A stretch of 64,000 nt of DNA, from the NCBI RefSeq assembly GCF_017591425.1, contig NW_024466218.1, positions 8,362,001-8,426,000 on the forward strand. Reading direction: 5' to 3'. Below, piece after piece: positions 1-13,200 of the stretch. This DNA comes from Ochotona curzoniae (taxonomy: Eukaryota > Chordata > Mammalia > Lagomorpha > Ochotonidae). The translations under genes and the position numbers were made by a program. The notes under the pieces were generated by a model. That model worked only from the letters and a program-made list of their open reading frames with translations, made no database searches and was not told the DNA's origin. The stretch's first letter is position 1; every line of letters begins with the position of its first letter.

Positions 1-235
1 CCCTTGGAGCGTGCCTCACATTGGGAACTTGGGATGGGTGGGAGGCTGGGTGGGGCTTTCCCTTCGTTTCTCCCCTGACCCCACATACAGGGGGAAAAAA
101 TGATATTAGTGTGGAAGCAATGGTCTTACCCACTTTCCAGTAGCCCTTGACCCTTTGTACCCTAATCAACTAAGTTAGTTCATTTTTAAAAATAAATTAA
201 TTTAAAAATAAATAAATAAAAATAAAAATTCATAC
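1..235 (+). mobile_element. 3' tail of VNTR-bearing retroelement (cut by window start)
   Basis: Nearly identical to 21966-22142 (shared 'ggagcgtgcctcacattggg' and 'gaccctttgtaccctaatca'). It ends in an A-rich run with AATAAA units at about 165-230. The 5' part lies before the window. Confidence 0.85.
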
Positions 236-373
236 ATACTTTTAGAGAATGTATAAAATGTAGTGCTCAAAATTTAAAATTCCAAGACAACTTACCACTT
301 AAAAGGCAAATAAAAGAAATACTTAATTTTGTTACTTTGTTATTGAATATTCATCTAAAAATCGTATCCTGGT

Positions 374-610
374 GAATGGAGCTTGGTTTAGTGACTAAGA
401 CCTTAATGCATCACATGGGAAGACCTGGATACCATCCCCTCTTCTGACTCCACATCCCACTAGTGTTGACTCTTGTCAGGCAGTGGTCCTGGAGTGAGAA
501 CTTGGGCTCCCACGATCTACGAGGGAAACCTGGACTGTGCTCACTAAACCACTGCAGGCATAGCGGAGTAAATCAGCAGGTAGGAGCTCACTCACTCTCT
601 CCTCTCCGGA
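374..610 (+). repeat. Old C-SINE (+), diverged
   Basis: SINE order is recognisable (gtgactaagacctt, acctggactg, gtaaatcagcaggtaggagc, pyrimidine tract), but divergence and the missing A-tail point to an old copy. An ORF of 106 codons over it is not a gene. Confidence 0.7.
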
Positions 611-1157
611 TCTATATATGTTATATAGATCTATATGTCTTCAAGCATAATTCTAATAGAACTGCCATTATGCTTTACAGGCCTATAGTCAATGTAAATC
701 AAAAATGTCTTACAAAACCTTCCAAAGAAACAATAAAAGGGAAAAAAAAGGATTACTTTTTCTTCCTTCTGAAACAGCAATGATGTTCTTATAATCTTAT
801 CAACTATTTACAAAGCTCATACTAATTAAAAATGAGATTAAAACTTCCTCAGAGATAACTTTTTATGTCAGAAACATTGCACATGCATGTTGTCTGATAC
901 TGTTTTGCACAGGACAGAACATATGTAAGTCATGCCAAACACAAGTTTGTGTTTAATAACAAAATATAGATTTAAAATACATAAGTAATGTCAATTGATA
1001 AAAAACTACACTTAAAACTAACTCAGCAAGTAACTAAAATATCCACGCTATAAATCGCCAAAGAGATTTCTCCTAATTTTGTCTGTCTACCCTCTCAAAA
1101 ACAAAGATATACTTTTACAATAATGCACAATGCCCATGAACACACACGCTTCAATAC

Positions 1158-1263
1158 CTCGCTAGTCAACCGTATCAGGAGAGCTGCTGCCTCTGAATAC
1201 TTGCTCTGACTTTTTAAAATTTCAGCACTAAGCAAGACACATCTTTCAGCTAATGCCATGTTC
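1158..1263 (-). CDS. TRAPPC8: TRAPPC8 coding exon 11 (residues 497-532)
   Basis: 106 bp. It encodes NMALAERCVLLSAEILKSQS then KYSEAAALLIRLTSE. The acceptor is CTTTAG; the donor is GTATTG. I could not find the next exon (expected to start DSDLRSALLLEQ) between 1 and 1157, so it lies outside the window. Confidence 0.95.
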
Positions 1264-4200
1264 CTAAAGAAAAAAGAAAAATGTGATCAACATTATAGCA
1301 CCTTGCCACATCAAAAGTTGGCAATATTTCAAATATGGTTTACAAAACAGTCTACGTCCTTCATTTCCACTTACCAAAGAGATTAAAAAGGAAATCCCCT
1401 AAAAGAATCTTCAAAGAATTTTCATAACTCATCAAAGCATTTTATCATTAAATAATGTTGTAGTAAGAATTCAATACAAAGTTTCCTATACGCAAAATAC
1501 TAGAACTCAAGTAGTATCTTGAATCAGCAGCTAATTACCATACAGATTGCTTTGAAATGAAAGAAATATAAACATTTCACTCAGGTTTTTCTCCTGCCCC
1601 ATTTCAAATTCTGGTCATGTGTGCTTCATTTGCTGGATACTTTGGGGATGTTGACACATGCTGATAACAGGACTGTCTCAGCTGGAAATGACTTACAGCC
1701 AATGGTGCCTGATTTTTGATTCAAATTTTTTTGGGGGAGGGGGTAAAGTTATATAATTTTTCTTCATGGACTACCACACATTAGAAATCTAGAATAACAT
1801 TATCCATTCTTGAACAGAAACAAAACCACTTTTTATAGCTCTTGTATCAGAATATCACTTAACTTTAAAATTACAACCAAAGCTAAATAAGTTTTGAATT
1901 CATTGTGGATGATGTTTTAAAAACACAATTAACTACTCTAAAAAATTACCATGGTGAGGGTACATATCCAGCCTAGTAGTTTGCCAATATTACATATCAA
2001 TGAGTACCTGGGTTTAATACCTGGCTCCTGAATTTGGAAAACAGCAGTAATGACTCAAATAATTTCATTCTCATTCTCTACATTGAAGATATTAATTGAA
2101 ATCCTGGCTCCACCAAGGACCTAGCCCTAGTCCCAGCTGTTACAAGCATTTAGGGCTAAATCCAGCAAATTGGAGCACCATCTCATTAGCCATTTAAAAG
2201 CTACTACATGCAGAAGTGCAGCAGTGGCTTAATAAGATAATCAGCTATTAGCAAGCGACAACATCCCGTATGCGTGCTGGTTTGTGTACTGGCTGCTCCG
2301 CTTCTTATCTAGCTTTCTGCTTTCGGCCTGGGAAAGCAGCAGAGGATGGTCTAAAACCTTGGCGTCCTGCACCTATGTGGAAGACCTAGAAGCCCCTGGC
2401 TCTCAGCTTCAGATTGGCTTAACTCAGGCTGTTGCTGCCATTTGGGAAGTGAAAACAGCAGACGGAATACCTTTCTCTATGTCTCTCCTCCTTACTAACT
2501 CTTTCAAGTAAAAATAAATGATTAAAAAAAAGTCAATGTGCTAGAATAGAAAATAACCAAAAACAATTATAAAAAAAAAAAAAACTACAAGAGTGATCTG
2601 TCACAAAGTTTCTACAAATCATGCTTTTCCTTGGAATCTTAGTCATCAACCATACCTAAGACACAAATGTTTTTACTTAAACATTCATCAATTTTCATAT
2701 ATTTGAAAGGAAGAGTGACAAAGAAATAGAACAAAAGAAATCTTCCAGCTGCTGGTTCACTCCTCAAGTGCTCAACAACATCCACATCTCCCACACGGGT
2801 GGCAGGGCCCAAGCACCTGAGCCATCATCTGCTGCTTCAAGGATGCGTTAGAGGGACGCTACACCAGAAGCACAGGAGCTGGACTCAAACTGGAACTCCA
2901 GTACGTAATGTGGGTGTCCCAAGCAGCTTAACATATTACACACAACCCGTCCCCCACTGCCTAAGACACTTTGAATTATCAATATAAAAGACCAATTCCT
3001 ACTTACTAGCACTTACTCGAATAGGCCGGTCTAAGAGATAATTTTTAAAGTATATTTTATAAACCTATAACAAATCTTTACTATTTTACTTATGTTTGAT
3101 TCCTCATTCACACTCCCACACTGCTAGTTAGTAGGTTACAGGCTATGAATCCAGAACTGCTTATTCATTCAGTAGTCTAAATATTACTATTTCTGTCAGA
3201 CAAAATGGAGAAACTGAAGATACAAGTTTCATCCTAAGATATAATTCCAACCTTAAAAGCATAAACTCATACAATTAAAAAATGGAGCATGGCATTCACT
3301 AACAGGGCATGTAAGAAGAAAAACGTTTTCTATATTTTTCAAAAACTTTAGACTTTAATATTTCTGAGTCAGGGTACTTAATATTGGCATGTACGTACAC
3401 CTAAACTTGGCTCTTATTACAGTAGCTTGTTTTGGAGCTTACGATATGAAAAACAACAAAAAACACACCTACTTAATATCAAATTCAGCTGTAAATGGAT
3501 AAAATGTGTCAGTCACTTACTTGCAGATATCCCTGTAAGTCTGAATTGCTGTATCCATATAATGAGCAGGGTACGGCCTCGGTGCTCCTGGTTGAAGAAA
3601 AGCTGACACTGCTGCCATTTCCTAAGGGAATAAGCATAATGTATACTTTTTCAAAAGGAGAAGTCATCTTGTCACATTTTACAAGCCTAAAAATTAAAGT
3701 AAAATTTACTGGAGTTTCCTATTGTAATCACATATGTAATACCTAGAGCCAAATGCAGACGTTAAAAAACTAGGCATGCATGCTTTTCTTCTTAAAATCC
3801 TCTAGTCAGATTCCAAAGTTTTGAATTCAGAATTTTTTTTTAAGATTTTGTTTTTATTTAAAGCAGAGTTACAGAGAAGGAAAAACAGAAAAAGAGGTCT
3901 TCCATCTGTTGGTTCACCCCCTAAATGGCCACAGGAGCTGGAGATGGGCCCATTCTAAGCCAGGAACCAGAAGCTTCTTCTAGGTCTCCCATATGGATGC
4001 AGGAACCCAAGTTGAGCCATCCGCTGCTGCTGTCTTAAATCTTAAGCAGGGACCTGGACTGGAAGCAGAGCAGCCAGAAAGGAACTGGTGCCCGTATAGG
4101 ATGCTGATGCCACAGGCAAGGACTTTGCCTACTATGTCATAGTGGCAAGTCCCCTTGTGAATTATTTAAATGAGATTTCTAAAACTCAATAAGTGGGCCC

Positions 4201-7200
4201 AGTATATACCAAATGGGGTTAGTATCAGATCTTTGTGATACCACCTCTTTATTCTTCCCTAACCCTTAAAGAGCTTAATAGACTAATGATAAGATTACAC
4301 CCAGAGAGCAAACTAAAATGTATCTTGGAGGTGAATGGTTTGCCTCGTGGTTATGACACCTGCATCCCATACTGCAGTATCTGGATTTGATTTGCAGCTC
4401 TGGTTCATGAGTCCAGCTTCCTGCTAATGCAAATCCCAGGACTCAGAGTGATGGCTGAATTAATTGGGTCTCTGCCATTCATGTGTGAGACCTGGACTGT
4501 GTTTCAGTTCCCAGCTTTGGCTTCAGCCCAACCCACAGCACTCTTGGTATCTGGGAGTGAACCAGCAGATGGGATTTCTTCTGTGTTTATCAGTGTCTCT
4601 CTGCACTGTGGTATAGCACGTAAAGCTGCCACTGGCAATGCTGGCATCCCATGGAGGGGCCAATCAACCTCTCAGCTGCTCCATTTCCAATCCAGTTCCC
4701 TGCTGATGGCCTGGAAAAAGCAGCAGATGAAGGCCTGAGTGTTCAGGTTTGTGCCATCTACGGGAGAGACCAGGGAAAAGCTCCAGGCTTTTGACGCGGG
4801 CCAGGCCCAGCCTGGCTACTATGACCATCTGGGGATGAAAGACCTTTGCTTCAGTGTCTCTCTCTGATTTCCAATAAGGAAATCTTTAAAAATAATAATA
4901 AAAAGTACATTTCTTTCAATTTTGGCACCAAAAATATGAAAACTAAGTCAAAATAGCTTGCATTATCAATCTATTTGGCCAATTATACTGCACTTTATAT
5001 CTTACACAAAACATACCAGGAATTATTTCTAAGACCTATTACTAACAAAGTTTCTTGATCTTACTTCATTTTTAAAAAAACACATTATGTTAGCAATACC
5101 CAGGACTTTAATTAATATATCAATTAATACAAAAAATACAAAGGTTGTTCTTAGTAAAATATCCTACTATATCCATCTTTCACCCTTAAGCAAACTAAAT
5201 ATTAATAAAAGCTCAGCTAAAATTAAAAGCTTAGCTGAAAACCTTCACAAGTTGGAGCAGAGAACTCTAATTCCATAACCTACATTTAAGGGCAATAAAT
5301 TTATTTCAACGGTTTTTAAACCAGGGATGGAAAAGCAAACAAGTTAATTTTCTAAAAGCTGGGATATGATTAAAACTCTTAGCAAATTATAAATTCCATA
5401 ACAACAAGAACCATAGCTTTATGAATACCTGCGTACTCTCAGGGCTCAGCAGTGCCTGCTTCAAATTTTACTGACTGAATAAAAATAGATTCAAATCCAA
5501 GTGACAAAGCTCTACAGAGTCAAAACGTTTTAAAGTTTGTTTACATTTTAACTACTATATATAAAAACTTTATATTGCACAAAAACATTTAATATCTATT
5601 AAACATATGGCACACTATATCGTACCTTTACTATATTCTGAACTATGTACACTGCATGTGTGTACATATGTATGTACATACATATATACCACAAAAAGCA
5701 CTATATGGCCCACTTAAGTGATTTTCCATTTTTTCTGCAGTTAATATGAAATGGATATATAGCAAACAAAACTAACTTCCACAGATTAGTGATGACATTC
5801 AGAACCATCACCCCAACTTACTAAATCATCTTTAAAAATCAAACACTGGGCCTGGTGCAGGAGCCTAACAGCTAAGGTCCTCACCTTGCATGCACCAGGA
5901 TCCCATATGGGCACCAGTCCTAATCCTGACAGCCCCACTTCCCATCCAGTTCCCTGCTTGTGGCCTGGGAAAACAGCAGAGGTCAGCTGGAGTACTGGGG
6001 TCCTGCACCTGTCTGGGAGACCCAGACAAAGCTCCTAGCTCCTGACTTTGGATCAACTCAGCTCCAGCCATTGCAGCCACTTGGGGAGTGAACCAGCAGA
6101 CGAAAGACTTTTCTGTGTCTCCTCCTTCCTATAAATCTAACTTTTCAATAAAAATAAACAAATCTTTGAAAACCATGGTTTCACGAATTTTTATATCTCC
6201 TGAAGTAATTTCCAGTCCTGCTAAGCTATCTGTGTAGATTTCATAGCTCATGTAGGTAGCATTTAATGTTTCCGTTCGTACTCAGCTTACACAGATGAAT
6301 TAGCTTCAACAAGACTGTTCCTACCTATTATCCTCAGAGGTCTTTTCTAAGTCAGCTTCTATAGACAATGATTACCAGGTGCACACAGATCACTACAGCA
6401 AATATGCCTTTATTCTCCAGAACTAAACCATTTTCTCTGATACATGGGGTACCCTCTACTTAAACAGCTTAAATATGGTACATATCAGACGGAATTTTAA
6501 AACGCCAAAGCTTTGAGTACCCGACAATAAGAGAACTTTGTCATACCTCAACAAAATTGCTACTTACAAATAAGCATTCAATGTGTAGGGCATGGCATAA
6601 ATTTTATAGCATGCTTTCAAGTATTAACATTACAAAATTATAATAAATTACTATAAAACATTTAACCAAAAGAAAAAAAGAACACATATTTTTTCAAACA
6701 TTTCTACTTATGAACACAACATATGTATCTAGAAGGAAAGCTTTTATATTTAAAAAATTATAAAAATAAAAATATTAATATAATTTTGCCATTTTATCTT
6801 TACACCTTTAAGTTATCCATTTTATGGAAATTCTTTCACTTAAAACTGGAGATAAATTTTCACTTTATTTTAATGTATAATATCCTGAAATCCATGCATA
6901 GTATTTAAAATATCCATTCACCATGAACTTTCTGAAGATTCACTGAATAAAACTTATCTCAAAATTCTTTCACCAAACTTACCTTCTAATTTCAATTTAC
7001 ACAAACTTTTGAAGTAATTTTGTATATAAAATGGTACAAAAACTGCAAAGTAGCTGCCAATTATTAAGCCAGTGTCTACATAATTACCACTAAAGTATTT
7101 AGACCTCTTACCCACTTTTGTTCTCCACACTTTTATTGATAAGCTTATGCTTTTTTTAAAAAAAGATTAAGCAATGTAAGTTCTATTCTTCTGGAATATA

Positions 7201-10200
7201 TAGAGCAGGTTAGATTTATATCTGTGACAATTTTTCAAAAACACAAGTATAGGAAAAAAGTCTAAAACACCTGGGGTTGCACATCAATTACAAAATCATG
7301 CTGGTGACAGCTTAATACATACACATGTAAATATGCTAAGCCTCATTTCCTTCTATCATTAAGACTCATATCCTATCACTGACAAAGCTAAAGCTTAGGA
7401 ATATTAACTAACTTGCCTAAGACAACTGTGTTATACAACAGCACGTGTTGTTGACCATCACATCGTTTTACATCAAGCATCTTGTTGAAAGCAACTTATA
7501 AAAAATAGCAAATTTTACATTTTGAATTTAAAAATCAAAACTAAATTTTAAAAGCAATGTAAAAATTAGAGGGCACCAATCAGAACTAAGAAATCAGCCT
7601 TTGGGGCCCAGCTATTTAGTGCAAGGCTTACAACCTGCTTCCCCTATCAGAGTGACAGTCAAGTCCTCACCTCACTCCTGATTCCAGCTCCCAACTAATG
7701 TACTCCTGGGAGGGAGCGGTAATGGCTTAGGCAACTGGGTCCCTGTCACCAACATGGGAGGTCTGGAGTGAGTTCCTAACTCCCGGGCACATGAGAAATA
7801 AACCAGCAGGTAGAAACTCTCTCTCTGCATCTCAAATTTAAAAAAAAACTTCAAAAACTTAGACTTCCTATTTGATTATCTTTAAATACTAGTTTGAAGG
7901 AAATTCATCAAATCTGCACAAATGAATTAAAAACTCTATAGAACATTGTATGCTCTTTTAGCATAACTTTATTCTAGGGTTGCTGATTGCCTATACAATA
8001 AATTCCTAAACTATTAGCAAAAATTAAGGAATTTTAATTAAGGATTAGCAAAAGTAAGGAATTTTAGTACTGTAGAATACCAACCAAGGCACCAGCTGCA
8101 TAAAGCATTGCTTGATCATTAAGAAAATCCTTTTTTGCAGTATGATAGCAACTGTAAGCCAAATCATAATGCTGCACCAAAAAACATAAATCAGCCATCT
8201 TCCTGATTTGAAGCTCTGGTGCTTCTGGTGGATACCTGTAAATACAGAATAAGTAAAGAAAATAATTCAAAGGAGCCAGCACTGTGGTGAGTTTAGCTGC
8301 CATCTGAGATGCTGGTATTCCATATGGGAATGCAAGGTCAAGTTGTGGCTGTTCCACTTTCAATCCAACTCCTTGATAATACAGTTAGGAAAGCCTAAGT
8401 ACTTGGGATCCTGCCACCCATGTGCAAGACCTAGATAGAGCTCCAGGCTCCTGGGTTCTGCAGCCACTGGAGTGAAGCAGCAGATGGAGGAGCTTTGTCT
8501 CTCTCACTTCACTCTGCCTTGAAATGCAAGTAATCCTTAAAAAAGTACAGTCCATGACTTCCTAAACCACTAAATATAAAATGCATAATAAGCTGATCAA
8601 CTGTCCAGAAAATGATCACAACTAATTCTGTTTTACAAGAATTCTACCTTCAAGAAGAGAGTGATTTTTCAAAGTTATTTGGAAACAGAGGAAGTAATTT
8701 TACTTAAAACCCTGGAACTGTTAGATAGCAAACATTTTCTATGTGATAAACCATGAAGTAAACAGTAGCTAATTTCAGGCAATACACCTTTATATATTTT
8801 ATATGCACCCAGAAAAAAAATTAAAATTCAAAGACAATCATTTCTCCTTAAAGTAGGATTTTAAAACAAAATCTGTTAAACACATGCCCATCTAGAAACA
8901 CAGTCTACTAATTTATATATATATAACAGTTATTAATGAATACCTAATCTAACTATATTTTACCTATAAATAAAGGAAAGAGATTCAAAGGGAAGTGAGC
9001 TCCCTAAGTATCATGTTTATTTTTAATGTCTTCAATGACTAAAATATTATTTTAGAATATTAATAAATAACAAACACTGTTCTTACATGACCTTTGAACA
9101 CTACAAAACAATGAAAATAAAAAGTTTTTTTCTTTGCAGGTTATCAGATGGTCAAAACTAGAACTAAAAACTAGAACTAGACATCGGACAAATAAAAAAT
9201 TTTACTCACAATAATCCAGATGTATTTTTCAGCTCATTGATGCTCTTTTCTGGAACTTTACTTCCACTAAACCATTTTTTAGTTGCAGAAAAGAGAGATC
9301 GACTCAAACCTTTTCTTGATATTAGCTAAGAAAAAGATAAAATACATTGATAAAAGTGAAGAACTTTTCTTATATAAAAAACTGTTACTATAAAACTCTA
9401 ACAATGAACACATACTCATTTTAATTGTAAAACTAAAGAAAACTTTAATATGGGGGAAAAATTAGTGAAAATAAGTAAACCTCTGGAGTTGAACAGAATT
9501 TCACTATCGGTGGTAATTGCAATAAGTCAATATTAACCTGTGTTCTAATAAAAACAAAACTACAAATGCTTTAAATTATGCTATGACATCCTTCTCTTTT
9601 TTTTCAAATTTTTACTTGAGTAGCAGATTGAGGGATGCATGAACAGTGATAAAGAGCTCCTATCTGTTGGTTCACTCCCAAAATCCCCACAATACACTGG
9701 GTAACTGACAGCCAAGAACTCAATGCAGGTCTTGCATTTGGGTAGCAGAAGCCCAATGCCCTGAGACATGACCTCCATCATGCAGCCTTTCAGTCTTCCT
9801 CAGCTAGAAGCCAGTCACGAGCCAGAGCTGGGAATTCAGCAACTTCAGCATCTTTACAGGTGTCTCAGCCATTGGGCTGAACATTTTATACAATTACATT
9901 CTCAATTTACTATTTACTTAAATTTCAAAAACAATGATCCAAGAGTAAGAGTTCAGCCTCCTCCTTAAGACATCCACAAATTATCTACCATTGGCTCCTG
10001 CTTCTGGCTTAAACAGGCACACTCTGAGAAGCAGAGATAAGGGCTCAAGTGGCTGGGTTTCTGTTCCATCCTCCTACTCTTCTCAAACACCTGGAATGAG
10101 TTCCTAGCTCCTATCCTGTGTGAGTTCCCAGCTCCTATCTTGTGTTAGGAGCCAGGCAATGGGAGTTCTCTCTTTGTCTCTCTCTCTTTTCCTCTCTACA

Positions 10201-13200
10201 TGTCTCTCTGCCTCTCAAATAAATAAAAATCCGAAGGATAATAATGATGATCCAGAAACTTAATTCTTACCTGATCATTTAATTGCCGAATTGTTTTCTC
10301 TATATGTGGTAAAAGGCCTCGAAATGTAAATTCCTGTATAAACTGTCGAATTCTATCATGATCAGTAAGTGTCAAGCACGCACCATGAATTATTGCAGTA
10401 TTTGCTTTCTTTATCTCATTTAATGATGAAGCCAATTTCTTATGATCTGGATCATCAACACTGTTAGAAGGATCACTGGATTGGTCCAACTGAAGTGGAT
10501 GAGCTCTAAAGTTATTTGGTAAGCCATCTACTGAAAAACAGACCTTTCTTTTACTGTTAGAACACAATAGAAAATTATGATACTACCACCATACTGCCAA
10601 AGAAAAAAAGTCAGAATCCTTTATTTTTCTGAATATCACAGAAAACAGACACAATAACATCAACATTTTCCCCTTTAAAACTAAAGTGTCTAAAGTGAAT
10701 CTTATCAGTTAACAGAAATGTTCATATTAATGTAATCAGAAAATAGTTTCTGAATAAATTACTTTTAAACGGTACAGGTAAGCCATTAGAAAATGTACAA
10801 CAAAAAATGCAGTCATCAATACCAAAACTGCAACTTTAAATAAAGCTCTGATAATCACACTAATTTGAACCATAAATGCTGTATTACATCCTCCCTTGTT
10901 TATTTTACATTTTTAAAAAGAAGCCTGACATTACTCATATAAAATTTTGAATGACAAGTCAAATTCAAATGACTCAATAAAATCTTTAGAAGAAAAGCTA
11001 ATCTTCCCATTATCTTTTTGATACAAAAATTCCCCCACATCTTTTATCTAAAAAGGCTAACAAGCTTTGACAACAGTGTGCATCTTGAATCAAAAGAAAA
11101 CTTAGAGAAAATATTAAGACCTTTGACTTCGTTATCTAATCCATCCAATGAAAGCAAGTTACTATCAGAATTCTTATGTGAAGTTATGGTATAAGGACCA
11201 TCTTCATATGATTCCTATCAAAATAAAATAAGAAAGCATTAGCAATATTTAACCACAGTTGAGATCCCACCAAATCTATCAACAACCACGGTTGCTCTTT
11301 CAATTGCTAGCCTCCTTTATTTGCTATAGCAACTCTTATAATCCTTTAAATTCTTAGCTACTTCTACATATGTTATTCTGCCGTTTCAATTCATATCTAC
11401 TGATAATCAAATTGACTTTCATATCCACTCTACCACCCTAATTCTTCTGAACTCAAAATATCCATTTACATACATACACATACATGCATATCATATATAA
11501 ACACAGGTATTCAATATGAACATACATTTCCTTATGAATCTTACGGAAGGATAATGCCAAGAAATACAAAATGCTAGAAACAAGCAGCAAAGGGAAAAGG
11601 AGTTGGCTATGGAAATCTCTAGGGTAACAGAGACAGTGCTCACAGGCTGAATTCTGAATATATGAAGTGTTTCAGAAAGACAACCAACGTATAACTTGTA
11701 CAATGTACAAAATTTGTTCACATAAACACATAAGTCTCTCAATCAGCACAGAATATTTAAACTAAAAAAATTCAGACTACTCCATGAGACTAGTAAATAG
11801 AAGGTATTAGTCTGAATGTCACACCTTAAATGAAACATATAAACTAGAATTTAGTAAGAAAGTGACCAGGACAGAAGACAATCAAACCATTCCTAACAGT
11901 CAAAGAAACTAGTATATTTAGTCTGGAAAAATATTGAAGGCAATGCAGCAGCTATTCTTTTATATTTGGAAAACTGTCTTAATGGAAACCTGATGTCTAT
12001 CCCTGTCAAAAGAGCACTGAGTAAAAGCAAAGAAGAAAATTTATGGTTTCTCTTCAAGATGATCAGACATGGACCGGGTCACATAAGAAGACAGTGAATG
12101 CCATTATTAGATGAAACAGACATGCACAGGTTAAAGGCAACTAATAAAATAGGGGTTAGATTTGATAACCTTCAAACTACCATCAAACCCTGAGCACCTA
12201 GGAATCTATTGTTACATAGAATTTCCAACACCTGAAGCTTTTGTTAAAAGTTCTCAAATTAGGGGGAATGGTATTGCGGCACAGCAAGTTAAGCTGTCAC
12301 TTGCAATTCTGGTATCCCATATCGGAGTACTGGTTCAAGTCCCAGCTGTTCTGCCTCTGACCCAGCTGTTAATGCACCTAGGAAAGCAACAGAAGCTATA
12401 GCCGAAGTGCTTGGGCCTCTGTCACCCATGGGGAAAGTCAGGGTGGCGTTCCCAGCTCTTAGTTTTGTTCTGGCCCAGTACCTGGATATTGTGGACATTT
12501 GGGGAGTAAATAAGCAGATGAAAAATCTGCCCTCAATCCCAGCCACTCTGCCTTTCAAATGAATAAAAAAATAAATCTTTCCTGAAAAAAAATTCATCAA
12601 GCTAGATAACTTGATTTATATTCCTCCTCATGTCTTTACACTAAATTAAATTTTTCAGTATTATTTGTACAACTGAATGGACCTGTAACTATTAAACATG
12701 ATAAAGCTTTTTCATAACCAACTGGTTCTTCTTTGCTCAGGTTTTTCCCAAGCGTAATATTAAAGAAATAAATAAACAATCATCTCAATGCTAAAGTGAA
12801 TAAAATACCAGGATAACACAATGTCTGGATTAAAATTCTACATGTAAAAAAAAAATAAGATAAATAAACAGATTTGTTAATACATTAACTTCAGAAGTCG
12901 TATAATTTATTATAATTGATATTTTAAAACAATTATCACATAGAGGACATAAAGTAGCTTAGCTACACAAAACATATTTTAAAATTCTTTCTAAACAAAA
13001 CAGTCAACTCTTGATTATCTGAACTAAGCATTAAAACTTGGCATTTCACTTCTACCAAATGTCATGTAATTGTACCCTAAGTGTTTGACAGGATGTGAAA
13101 TATTATACCCACCCACTTCAGCCAACAACCAACAGTTAACATTAATCTAGAACTCCAAATTAAGAAAGGAAGAAACAACACTTCCTGGAAATCAGAAAGA

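Noticed and set aside
7672..7854. Short reverse frame and many similar 60-100 codon frames throughout
   Set aside because: They overlap SINE bodies or introns and carry no conserved motif.
8085..8235. Alternative exon 9 donor four bases further (GTATTC)
   Set aside because: It would break the reading frame into exon 10; GTTGGT keeps the ...GAL-EMAA junction expected for the protein.
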